A stretch of DNA of 64,000 nucleotides from NCBI RefSeq assembly GCF_009727055.1, contig NC_052349.1, positions 36,989,982 to 37,053,981 of the forward strand, given 5' to 3'. A program made the position numbers and the translations under genes. The stretch comes from Benincasa hispida. Taxonomy: Eukaryota > Streptophyta > Magnoliopsida > Cucurbitales > Cucurbitaceae. Of this stretch, positions 20,255 through 31,069 are shown in pieces; positions within the stretch are counted from its first letter, which is position 1, and each line of letters starts with the position of its first letter. Under the pieces are notes generated by a model. It did not search any database. It was not told where the DNA came from and saw only the letters and a list, made by a program, of their open reading frames with translations.

Positions 20255-22167
20255 TTATTTATACTGTTTTATTTAGATATTGCGGCCAAAAGGAAGAAAA
20301 GTTGCGTCGATAGTATGGAAATTGGTTAAGAAATGTGAGAATTATAAATTATCGTCAATACGCCCACTGACGCCATTGCAATGGTAGAATAGAATGTTTT
20401 AAGTATGTTTTGTAGGAAATCAAGTCACCGCATGCGTTCATGGATCAAAGATAAAATGAACAACGCATCTATGTCGCATTGCGCTCGTTAATCAATAATG
20501 AAGAGACGATCAATGCAACGACGGTGCATGGGACAATCGATCAAGAGCTTTGCGATCAACGCAATTTCAACCGCATGCGGTAATAAAAAACAACACCGCA
20601 TGTGGGCAAATGATCGAAGATGTAAAGAGCAATGCAATTGCGGAGGATTTTGACGTGTGGACAGTTAACCGTTGTGCATTATTGACGGGATTGATTACGT
20701 AAGAGAAGGAATATTCACTCCACCATTTCAGGAACTGTCTTAACAATAAAGTGGAGACCACACCGCAAAGAGTTAGAGCTTTGCCTATAAATAGCTTCTG
20801 CAATTCCATTGAAGAAAATATACTGTATACAGGAAGACTTGATACTTGTATATACTCGAGACAGGAGAATTGTATACTGATCTGAGAGAGAGACTGATCT
20901 GAATGCTTGATCAGAGTAGATCCGAGAAGAATTAAGAGACAAGGCTGAGAGGTGAGTCTTCGGGCAAAGAATCCTTTCAATCCCCGCCGTTGATGTTCTA
21001 TACGAAGGTCACTTCTACCAAACGAGCAAGCTTGAGAGGGAAGCTCTTCTCTTCATCCATTCCACACGTTGACAATTAAAACCTCCATCTAAATTGTGTC
21101 AAGACGTTGACACTTCTCTGTATTTATTTCTATCTCGTTTTCATCACTTGTACTCATCTTTTTTACTCTATCATTCACACCATATATCAGATGCTTAATC
21201 TTAGTATTAATTGTAATGATCATTTTCATCATCATCTCTCTGTCTATTTTCATTCATCCATGATTCAGATGTTTTCTTTATTCCCTGGGTAATTAATAAG
21301 AATTAAGCAAGTAAATTAATCGATGTTAAGGAAATAATTATGTTTAGCTAAAGCATGCTAGACGACATCTTCATCTGTGAGAGCAGAAGTGAAGATTCCA
21401 TTCTGCCTATCGAGAGAGGGTTGGAAGAATGCGTTAACTAAAGTGAGAAGTACTCCCAGAGATGGAAGCAACCTTGCATTCATCATGTTCATCCCTGTTT
21501 CACCATAGAGATATGGGAACGCGACCAATCACCGAGAGGTGTACAACAAAAGAAAGCGGAACCTTAGTTACATCTTTAATGCAGTTAACAAACTTGCGAT
21601 GTTTTTACTAATTATTCTTTCTATTTCTGATTCATACATAAATATTTGTCATCGTATACCACGATCCTTTGTATAACCTCACAGTCAGTCTCGAACTCAG
21701 TATCATGTATCATGTATCTTGTATCTTGTATCATGTTAGTTTAGGATTTACCTTTTAACGCACTTTTACTTTTATCGCACTTTTATTTTATCAATGCAAT
21801 TTATGTTTATCGCAATTTAATTTCCTGTACAAACACACAATCTTTATTAATTGTAAAAATCGGTCACATGTATCACAAAAGTAACACATTAACGAAAACA
21901 ATCCCTGTGTTCGACCTCGGATTATTCTGAGAAACTTGCATTGGAATTATACTTGGTTTCAGTGCAAGGAAACTTGTGACAATGCATTTACTCCATAGCA
22001 TACTACAAGCATATAGTTAACAATGCATATGTAGAAGTAGTATCGCATAAAATGTGCATGAGCAATAACATAGCATAACAGCAAATTTAGAGTTACAACT
22101 TTATGGCAACATGAGCTTGTAGCACATTATCATGCATGCATAGTACACGTTCATTTCCAAGTTGTCA
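20255..22167 (+). repeat. Athila element 1, LTR3 (adjacent extra LTR)
   Basis: It begins at TTATTTATACTG, lacking about the first 23 bases, and ends CAAGTTGTCA. It matches LTR1 over its full length, by eye at roughly nine bases in ten in the TATA region. It directly follows LTR2, giving the order LTR-internal-LTR-LTR. TATA box at 20786-20793. Confidence 0.8.
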
Positions 22168-22493
22168 ATATCCCCAACACTTGTGACTATTCCACAAAGC
22201 AGGTCACATTTGCAGCGTTACCAGAATAAGGTTTCCCTCCTATGTCCATATACTACAGACCATTTTGGTTATCACTCAAGACATGATCCACTTGTATGTC
22301 ACCACATACATGCTTGAGTCACATACAGATAACCAGGGATTTTATGTTTATTGGTTTGTGGTAAAGCAAATAAAACAAGTAACTGAGCAAAAATACAAGA
22401 TGTGAAGTAAATATCATATATTAACAACATAAGCGTTTGTACAAACTGTTTACAAACTACAAGACACGAGACTTTAAGGCATTAACCCCAACA
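22168..22493 (-). repeat. Minus-strand copia LTR, 5' start segment
   Basis: On the minus strand it starts TGTTGGGGTTAATGCC at 22493 and runs to the Athila boundary. It is the continuation of the LTR cut at 9201. Landmarks such as GTAGTTTGTAAACAG and the TTATCTGTATGTGAC segment match other copia LTR starts here. Confidence 0.65.
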
Positions 22494-23379
22494 AAAAATA
22501 CAAGAATATCAAATATACGAGGTTAGTACTCAAATCTTAGCCTTGAATGAGTTTGTTCTCACCTCTATCTACACACACAATAGATAGTTAAACTGATAGG
22601 TCATAAAAACTTACTCTCTTGCGCTCCTTATGTTTATTATGTCTTCTATGTGCACATAGCTCCCCATTTATGGACTCAAAAGCTAGGCCTTCCGACTCTC
22701 TGACCATCCCATACAAGGTTCCTCCCACAGGCTCAGGAACTAAACCTCTCGGTCCCCTAACCATCCTGTGAGGTTCTGCTCCCGGGCTTAGGAACTAAGT
22801 TTATTGACCCCCTTAACATCCTGATCATATAATCTCATTCTCATGCTAATTACTCATTCATAACATAAGCATATACATATACTCTAAAATATATGCTTAA
22901 GACTTAAAGAAAAATAACCACTCACCTTGGTAAGGTAGGAACCTTTTTCTTTAGAAGTTCCTTGGTTTCTTTAGGCTCCCTTTTGAACCCTAAATTCCAG
23001 ATTCAATTTCAAGCTCAAATTACTCATAGTTCCAAGCCTTATTTTTAGATACTTACTTCCACAAACATGCTCTAAAATGTCACAGGAAGCTTTCCTTAAA
23101 ATATCAACTCAGAACTCCTCATGGTTTAGCCGGAATCCTAAAATCATCCCCAAGTTTACCCGAGAGCTTGACCCTTTTGCCTTTTCTTCACTCTCAAGCC
23201 TGATTCCTTGGAGCTTCTTCTCTGGTAGCCTACCTTGAAAACTAGACTCTCTCATCTTTCAGGTGGCTTTAGAATCACTAAAAATGCACGAGTATTTTGG
23301 GAGAACTATCGTCCCAAGTTGATGCTACTTTCAGACCTCATCGTCTGACAACATCTCCTCCTCTTGAAAACACATGATA
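22494..23379 (-). repeat. Minus-strand long LTR, part 1
   Basis: The minus strand parallels about 4140-4640 of the long LTR at 2569: CCAAGGTGAGTGG, GGAACTATGAGTAA-like and GGATTCCGGCTAAACCA-like stretches recur in the same order. It is cut at 23379 by a solo copia LTR and resumes at 25049. The portion 22494-22900 has no clear partner and no gene. Confidence 0.6.
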
Positions 23380-25048
23380 TGTTGGGTTTTATGTCCTAAA
23401 ACTCATGGTTTATAAATAGTAGAACTTATTCTAAAAATTCAATAAAGCTGTTATTGAATATATTGTTTTTTAGAAATCCAATAAACCAAAGTCCCTTGAC
23501 TATTACATGAGTACATGAACTTTGTAAGGAGACATACAAGTGGATCAGGTTCGAGTAAATAGTCAAAATGATAATAGTATATGAATAAGTTTAGGTACCT
23601 TATTCTGGTAACACTATTGGATGCGGCCTACTCTGTAGTTGTTACAAAGAGTTGTAAAGTGCTACAAACAAAGTGATCCTAATTCGTGTATGTTGGGACA
23701 TGAGGAGTGAGAAGTGTCCTGTGTAAATGAGTTTTGCAAGATCGAACAACGAAACCAGTCACTCTTTGCTCAATAAAGCTTACCATTTTTAGGATAAGAC
23801 CAAATGAATAGTTGGGAACATAGGGTGCAAGACGGAATTCACTCTTACTCGATTAGGGTTAGTAAAGAGAGATTGTTCCCTTTAAGTGCTGATTTTGGGT
23901 CTTGAACAAAAGACCTCAACCTCTTCATTGGCCTGAGAGGGATTCGATTTGTTGATTGGATCACAAATAAATTGTTCATTAGGGGATTAGTGGGACTTAA
24001 GGAACAAGAGGTAATTTGGGAGTAAAATAGAGATTCGACCCAGCCGTTATTACGAGTAACTTGTGATGGTTAACTTAAATAATCATGGTTATAACAAGTG
24101 GACATAATATATCTATAGTGAGAGGAGTTCAATTATGGGCTTTAGTGGAATCACCCAGAGTTAATGAATGAGGGTTAGATCAGTCTAATGAGTTTAGTCG
24201 ATTAATCTCGGATCGTTGGAGCCTATGATTTGTAGGTCCGCGAGGTCCCCTTACTAGCTCGTAAAATGGATTAGCTCTTGCATAGCGTGATAAGTTAATT
24301 GAAGTGTTCAAATTAGCATTAAAATAAAATTGGAGAAATAATATTTAAATATGATTTAAATATTTGAAGATGGTATAGTGTTAAAATTAATTTAATATTT
24401 GTATTAAATTAATTAGAATTATTTAAATTATTTAAATAATTATTTATTAATTTTATTAAGAAAATTAATCTATGAAATTAATTTTGTAAAATTAAAAATA
24501 TTTTCAGTTTTATTAAATAAAATTGATTTATGAAATCAATTTTTGATAAAATTGGAAAAGAAGAAAAATCACAAAGTTGGAAAATGGGTTTTTCCATTGT
24601 CTTCATGTAGTAGCTCACTAAACAACACACTTGCTCCATCTCATGTAGCAAATCTCTTTGCATGAATGTCTGCAATATATTGAAGAGATTGGAGTGTTTT
24701 GAAGGAAATTGCAATCGATCAATTTTTCTGAAAATTTCGTGAGAGAAGAAGCCGTTCTTTTGCTAGGTTGCTGTTGTGAGTAATCTCCAAATTCCCTTAA
24801 TTCAAGTTTATTTTGAGTCTCACTACTCAATTTAGAGCACCAAGAGGATATTAAGGAAGATCTTGGGGGTGGTCTACAATAAGATTCAGAGGAGATTTGC
24901 AATTGGTTTCAAGCTTAGAGGAAGTTCTTCAAAGGCATGTCATGAAACCCATTTATTTATGCTGAAGCATGTTTTCTTTTCTACCAAAATTAATGAATTA
25001 GTGTGCTTATGGATCTTAGTAACTTCTGCTGCGTGGTACCTTCCAACA
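23380..25048 (+). repeat. Solo copia LTR with target duplication
   Basis: It starts TGTTGGGTTTTATGTCC and ends TACCTTCCAACA. The flanks are tgata (23375-23379) and tgatc (25049-25053), a 5-bp duplication with one change. Minus-strand long-LTR sequence continues on both sides. No internal region is left, so it is a solo LTR of about 1.67 kb, of the same family as 655-1826 and 50016-51874. Confidence 0.85.
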
Positions 25049-25138
25049 TGATCTTCCTCCAAATCTGCTCTCACACACTCTTCTTACTGTATTTCGAGAG
25101 GATTTCGGTTTATGAACTGAAGAGGCACTCTGTGGTGG

Positions 25139-25146
25139 TATTTATA
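25139..25146 (-). promoter_or_regulatory. TATA box of the minus-strand long LTR
   Basis: TATTTATA on the plus strand is TATAAATA on the minus strand, in the position equivalent to 4068-4075. Confidence 0.55.
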
Positions 25147-25479
25147 GGCAAAAGAAACTGATCCTTCTCATCTTACAAAGCCTTCAACGCAAGACACCTC
25201 CTACTTTGGAGTGTTTGCACCATGCTTTGCCACCACCTTCTTCCTTGCCATTCACCTGCTTCCATGCCATTCACCTGCTTGCATGGAATTTAGTTCTCTT
25301 CTTCATGCATAAGATATTCTTTGCATGAAACTCTATTCGTCCACCTCCTACTAAGCCAAGCTCAAACTCCTCTCAGTACAACCACTTATCCGGGTGAACT
25401 CAACAGCCTTGCATAATGTAAGCTCAACATTGCTTAAACACTTGGCCCATCATTTAGTCCATCGTGCAGCTCCTGCACT

Positions 25480-26130
25480 TCATCGCACAACCCTCATCAT
25501 CTAATGAATCTCTCGCTGTCGCTTAACATCCAGCCTTCTCGCTGTCGTTCATCATCCAACCCTCTCGTTGTGGCCAATCATCTAGCGCCTGCGCCATCAC
25601 ATAGCACTCACACCCCATCGCATAGTTCTATCGTCTAATGATCTCTCGATCTCAATGATCCTGCTATCGCATATCTCTCACTGATAACGATCTCACTAAC
25701 GTTCATCGTTTAGCACATAGCCTATCGCATAGCTCTCGGCCCTATCGTATAGCTCCATTTTGTAGTGTTGATGCCTATCGTCTAATGCATCATGCCCCAT
25801 CGTCTAGCGCATCCGCTTAACGTGTAGTGCCATTAGCCAATGTTTGCGTCTATCGTGTAACATCGTCCAGTGCTCTGCCTATCCTGCTCACACTCATCGT
25901 GTAGCGCCATCGTGTAGCATTTGCGTCTATCGCCCATCGCCCACGTCTAACCATTATCTAGCGTCTACGCTTATCATCTAGTGCCCGCTCATCGTTTAGC
26001 TCTATCGTCTAGCTTCCACGCTTATCGTCTAACGCTTACACTGATCATATAGTGCCATTGCCTATCTTGTAGCTCCATCGTCTAGCACATCATTTCACAT
26101 CGTTTAACGTTGCTTATAGCTACACAATCG
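25480..26130 (-). repeat. Degenerate ATCGTCTAGC repeat zone
   Basis: About 650 bp of variants of ATCGTCTAGCGCC and CTATCGTGTAGC. On the minus strand these read GCTAGACGAT, close to the CGATCGTTTAG motif in the copia leaders at 39.97-40.34 kb and 52.2-53.0 kb. It occupies the place of the GC-rich repeat (3350-3830) in the plus-strand copy. Confidence 0.6.
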
Positions 26131-26540
26131 TCTGCCCAGCACCTTGTGCTCATTATCTCGCTCTCTCGCTCTCGCTCACACAACCTCAACGCATGAGCAA
26201 CCTTTGGCAATGCCTCTTGCTAATGCCTAGGCCAACATGCATCCAAACCTCACAAGCTCAACGCATGGTTGCCCTTGGCCTCAATGCTTAATATCTTTTA
26301 ACTTCTACAAACTTAGCCCCATCTCATGTGTTAATGTTTCCTAAACACCACACGTATGGTTTCTTTTGACTTCACATTTAACCAAATTTTCACTAGTTAA
26401 TGCTTACGGAATGCTACTTAAGGAAAATCTCTTCAAACACTTAGAATTTTCCTTCTCCTCAACATAGGATTTAACTTATACTTAGTTAATTCCTTTAATT
26501 ACCTACTTAAGTAGGGAAATTGAAATCTTGGTTTCACATA

Positions 26541-27688
26541 TATTAAATTTAATTATATGAATCTCATTCATATAATCAGTACTTGAATCATATTCAAATT
26601 CCTCTCAAAATACTTTTTACTATAATGTATCAAATACATTATATTAATTACATCACATATAAAATTAATTTGAAAAATTCAAATTAATCCAAAATTAATT
26701 CTCAATTAAATCCTTGTTGAGCTACAGAGGGGACGTCATAGACCTATAGATTGAAGCTCTAATGGTACTTAGATAATTAATTAAACTATCCAACTTCCAT
26801 TAACTATCGGTCACTCCACTAAAGACCGACAGTTGCACTCTTTACACTACAAATATATTTCTGTGTCCATTGGATATAACCAATCAATAATGCGATGACC
26901 CTTCACATATTGCTCGTAAGTATAGTTGGGCCAAAAATTACCAATTTTCCTTTGTAGTTATATCTAACTTCTTAAGTACTACCAATTTCTCTAATGAACG
27001 ATAAGTCATAGTCTACCTATGACTAAGTCCCTCTCGGGCGAAGCCCTGAAATTAGCCCTTAAAGAGCAATTTATCTACTTACCCTGACACTAGGGAAAGA
27101 GTGAATTTCATCTTGTGTAGTTGTGTTCCCAGCTCCCAATCAGACGAATCCCCAAAATGGTAGGCTTATTAAATTGGTAATCTGGCAATTCTCACCCATA
27201 CAAATCAAAGAACAACCTTCATTAGAAGGAGTTCATAACTCACTCAGGATTCAGGTCAGATCACCTATGTTCATTCTGGTGAAATGTAAGTCTCTATTAT
27301 TAACAGTATTATATAATGAGACTAACCATTTCGTGGTCCGTTTTTATACAAACTCTTTGTATAGGATACCCCCGTTCACATGTCTCCACATGAATGATTA
27401 GGATCAGATCATTTGTAGCACTTTACAATAATTATAACATCTACAAAGTGGGTCGTATCCATAGTGTCACCAAGATAAGTTACCTAGCCTTATCCATCTA
27501 CTATAGACTATTTAGGTTACTATTTAAACAAGATCTACCTGTATATCTCTACATATTTGTTTAAATTACATAAAATAACCTAGTATCTTAGTTTATTGGA
27601 TTGAGTATATGCTCATAAAATAACAATTTGTTTATACGATGTTTACAAACTACGAGAATACAATATATTTAGGACACTAATTCCAACA
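26541..27688 (-). repeat. Minus-strand copia LTR (right edge of the nested stack)
   Basis: On the minus strand it starts TGTTGGAATTAGTGTCC at 27688, directly beside the acgct duplication. It aligns with 8520-9190 through the ATTGGTTATATCC, GTCATCGCA and TTTAGTGGAGTGAC regions. The left side, the LTR 3' end, is missing. Confidence 0.75.
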
Positions 27689-27693
27689 ACGCT
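27689..27693 (+). repeat. Target-site duplication, right copy (acgct)
   Basis: It matches 6740-6744. Copia gag continues from here. Confidence 0.75.
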
Positions 27694-28040
27694 GTCATGA
27701 ACAAGCTAGACTATAACCTGACCACCTTTCTTAATGAAATATAGACATATCAGTTAGTAATGAATGTCAAGGAGCAGAAGGGAGAGGCAAATATTACTAC
27801 TTCCACTAAGATCAAAGTTCCATAAAGGTTTGACCTTTGGAACAAAGTTTGTACCTTCTTCTTCTGACACCAAAAAGTGAAAGAAGAAGAAGGTAGGTTA
27901 GAGGAAAGCTAACCTTACTACGGCCCAGAGGAGCAAGAAGGCCAAGGTTGCCAAGGGAATCTACTTCCATTGCAACTAGGAGGGACATTGGAAGAGGAAT
28001 TATCCAAAGTATTTGGCAGAAAAGAGGAAAGCCAAACATG
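27694..28040 (+). pseudogene. Copia element C, gag C-terminal half
   Basis: It continues the gag cut at 6744. MNKLDYNLTTF is the end of the UBN2 domain, followed by a basic linker (KEQKGEANITTSTK) and a zinc knuckle reading YFHCN, stop, EGHWKRNYPKYLAEK. The first and last Cys of the CX2CX4HX4C knuckle have become Tyr and a stop sits inside it, so RNA binding is lost. Several frame changes occur between 27800 and 27950. Protease-region sequence KYDLQVLETCLVEND follows directly. Confidence 0.75.
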
Positions 28041-29010
28041 GTAAGTATGATTTACAAGTATTGGAAACATGTTTAGTGGAGAATGATGATTCTACCTGGA
28101 TAATTGATTCAGGTGTCACTCATCATGTTTGTGCTTCTTTTCAATGAATTAGATCCTGGCAACAGCTTAGGATTGGCGAGGTGATTATGCGTGTTGGAAC
28201 TTGGCCAGTCGTCTCAACTGTAGCACTGGGAGACATCTGATTACTTTTTCAAAAAACATAATTATTATTAGATAATTTATATGTGGTCTTGGATATGAAA
28301 CGGAACCTTATTTCTGTTAAAGCTTTGCTTGAACAATCATATTCTGTAAATTTTCATATGAATAAAGCATTTGTTTATAAGAATGGTGTATATATTTGTT
28401 TGGAAAACCTAGCACGTAATCTTATGTGCTAAGGCCATTAACACCGAATGCCCTCCTTAGTATTGAAATGTTCAAAACTGTAATAACTCAAAATAAAAGA
28501 CAAAAAGTTTATCCTAAATAAAATGTCAAACTTTGGCACCTAAGGTTAGGTCACATAAATCTCAATAGGATTAAGAGGTTAGTTAAAAATGGACTTCTAA
28601 GTGAGTTAGAAGAAAGTTCTTTACCTTGGCGGCAAAATGACTAAAAGACCTTTCACTGGAAAAGGTCATAGAGCCAAAGAACCCTTGGAACTTGTACATT
28701 CAGATCTCTGTGGTCCTATGAATGTTAAGGCAAGATGAGGCTATGAATATTTCATCCCTTCCGTAGATGATTATTCTAGGTATGGTTATGTTTACCTAAT
28801 GCAACACAAGTCTGAAGCCTTTAAAAAGTTCAAGGAGTACAAGGTTGAAGTTGAAAGTGCATTGGATAAAACAATTAAGACACTTTGAACTGATCGAGGT
28901 GGTAGTATATGGATTTAAAATTCCAGGACTGTTTGATAGAACGTGGAATTATATCCCAATTCTAAGCAGTTGGTACACCTTAGCAAAATAGTGTATCAGA
29001 AAGGAGAAAT
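28041..29010 (+). pseudogene. Copia element C, protease and integrase core
   Basis: WIIDSGVTHHVCAS carries the protease DSG triad near 28100. The pre-integrase zinc region reads LRLGHINLNRI near 28540, after a stop. The integrase core is recognisable as LVHSDLCGPMNV and then DDYSRYGYVYLMQHK, and as a stop-interrupted TDRGG region. At least six stops or frame changes are visible, and a conserved CxxC after the LRLGH motif has been lost by a deletion near 28630. This is a dead pol relic whose order is standard for Ty1/copia. Confidence 0.75.
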
Positions 29011-30330
29011 CGAACCGTGTTGGACATGGTTCGATCTATGATGAGTTATGCTCATTTACCTGATTCATGTTGGGGTTATGCAATACAGACTGCAGCTTAT
29101 ATTTTAAACTGTGTTTTATCCAAGAGTGTTTCTGAAACACCTTTGGAATTATGGAATGGCCGTAAAGGTAGTTTACACATTTCAGGATTTAGGGTTGCCC
29201 AACACATGTGCTTGAGGCTAATCTTAAGAAATTGAAATCTTGTTCAAAACTATGCTTATTTACAGGTTACCCCAAAGGAACGAGAGGTGGTTCCTTCTAC
29301 GATCCTCAAGATAATAAAGTGTTTGTGTTGACAAATGCTACATTTTTAGAAGAGGACCACATTAGGGAGGATAAATCATCCAATAAGATAATGTTAACAG
29401 AGTTTTCAAACGAAATTATTGAACCTTCAACAAGAGTTATTGAAAAGCCTTGTACATCAACAAGAGTTATTGATGTTGGTTCATCTAGTCAGTCACATCC
29501 ACCTCAACTATTGAGGGAACCTCAATGTAATGGGAGAGTTGTATACCCACTTATTCATTATATGGATTTAACAGACACCCTAATATTCATATATGATGGC
29601 AAGGTTGAGGATCCATTGTCCTATAAACAAGAAATGGAGAATGTGGACAAAAATGAATGGATCAAAGTTATGGATCATGAAATGGAGTCGATGTACTTCA
29701 ATTTATTGGGATCTTGTAGATGAACCTGATAGGGTAAACCTATAGATTGCAAGTGAATCTACAAGAGGAAACAGGGTACAGATGGTAAGGTACAAACCTT
29801 TAAGGCTATACTGGTGGCAAAGGGTTATACCAGGGTTGAGGAGGTTGAATATGAGGAGACTTTCTCACCTGTTGCCATGTTAAAGTCTATCTGCATACTC
29901 TTGTCCATTGCCACATATTATGATTATGAGATTTGGCAAATGGACGTTAAGACTACCTTTCTAAATGTAGATCTACTGTCTGATGTAAAATAGTGGTTGG
30001 CGGTCCAATTTCAAATGAATGATTTAGGAGAGGCATGACTTGTTCTAGGGATCTAGAACTTTACAGATTGTGAGAACAAAATATTAGCCTTGTCCTAGGC
30101 ATCATATATTGACAAGATGCTTTTCAAATATTTGATGCAGAATTTCAAGAGAAGTTTATTATCTTTCAGGTATAGAATTTTCTTGTCTAAAGAACAGTGT
30201 CCTAGGACACCTAAAAAATTTGAGGAGATGAGACAGATCCCCTATGTATCGGCTGTTGGCAGCTTGATGTATGCAATTTTATGTACTAGACTGGACATTT
30301 GCTATACGATGGGGATAAAGTAGATACCAG
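29011..30330 (+). pseudogene. Copia element C, integrase C-terminus and reverse transcriptase
   Basis: MLDMVRSMMSYAHLPDSCWG opens the integrase C-terminal part, followed by the proline-poor spacer with two STRVI repeats. Reverse transcriptase begins DPLSYKQEMENVDKNEWIK and continues through YKRKQGTDGKV and YDYEIWQMDVKTTFLN. It then jumps at about 29975 to VK-WLAVQFQMNDLGEA. The deleted stretch contained the YVDDILL catalytic motif, so the enzyme could not have worked after this deletion. PYVSAVGSLMYAILCTRLDI near 30240 is the reverse transcriptase/RNase H connection. Confidence 0.78.
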
Positions 30331-31069
30331 TCTAGTCCAGGATTAGATTACTGGATAGTAGTTAAAACCATATTCAATATCTTCAGAGAACGAGGGACTA
30401 CATATTTGTGTATGGGTCTAAGGTATGAGGGACTACATATTTGTGTATGGGTCTAAGGATTGGATCCTTACAGGATACACTCACTTTGATTTTCAGACTG
30501 ATAAGAAATCTAGAAAATCTACTTCAGGATCAGTGTTCATTCTTTACGGAGGAGTTGTAGTCTAAAGGAGCACTAAGAAAGGTTACATAGCTAACTCTAC
30601 CATAGAGGCAGAATATGTAGTGGCTTATGAAGCTGTTAAGGAGGCTGCATGGCTTAGGAAATTTTTGACTAATCTGGAAGTTGTTCCAGACATGTCAAAG
30701 CCCATCACTTTTTATTGTGATAATTGTGGTGCTGTGGAAAATTCTAGGTAGCCTAGGAGCCACAAACATGGAAAACACATAGAGCACAAATATCATCTTA
30801 TACGTGAGATTGTGCATCGAGGGGATGTAATCATCACGAAGATCACTTTGGAGCATAATGTTGATGATCCATTTACAAAGACTCTCACGGCTAAAGTGTT
30901 CGACGATCACCTAGAGAGTCTGGGTCTACGAGACAGGCATTGTCTGGTCTAGAGCAAGAATTTTTTACTGGGAGCATAATGTATGCCCTAGTTTCTTGTT
31001 TTTGTGTACAGTTCCTTGTAATTTTACTTGTATTTGTATACTCCACTAGCTTTAGGATAAGTGGGAGAC
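30331..31069 (+). pseudogene. Copia element C, RNase H and 3' end
   Basis: Frame-shifted pieces match the copia RNase H domain of element D (45411-45761), for example HRGDVI and the ITFYCDNCG region near 30710. A tandem duplication of about 33 bp (GGGACTACATATTTGTGTAT unit) occupies about 30393-30460. The last bases before the LTR, AAGTGGGAGAC (31059-31069), are the polypurine tract. Confidence 0.7.

Larger units (their letters stand above)
9202..22167 (+). mobile_element. Athila-like Ty3/gypsy element 1 with three LTRs
   Basis: The order is LTR1 (9202-11093), primer site, gag-pol in one frame with stops and frameshifts (11310-16638), a 1.8-kb non-coding 3' region, polypurine tract, LTR2 (18420 to about 20254) and LTR3 (about 20255-22167). 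The lineage is inferred from the gag CX2CX3HX4C zinc finger, protease DLGASINL, the reverse transcriptase block TFQRCMMAIFSD and RNase H ending DHLSRLE. It sits inside a minus-strand copia LTR. Flanking bases ttgtc and atatc do not form a target duplication. LTR1 and LTR3 resemble each other more than either resembles LTR2. Confidence 0.85.
25049..26540 (-). repeat. Minus-strand long LTR, part 2
   Basis: It continues the LTR interrupted at 23379. It holds the TATA box on the minus strand (25139-25146), the AAGTAGGAGGTGT segment matched at about 4030, a repetitive zone (25480-26130), and near 26440-26530 the complement of the 2880-3000 region. Short open frames in it are not genes. Confidence 0.65.

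Noticed and set aside
24618..25051. Short frames of 62-94 codons near 24.5-25.1 kb
   Set aside because: They lie inside a solo copia LTR and its edge; the same LTR family elsewhere does not keep them open.
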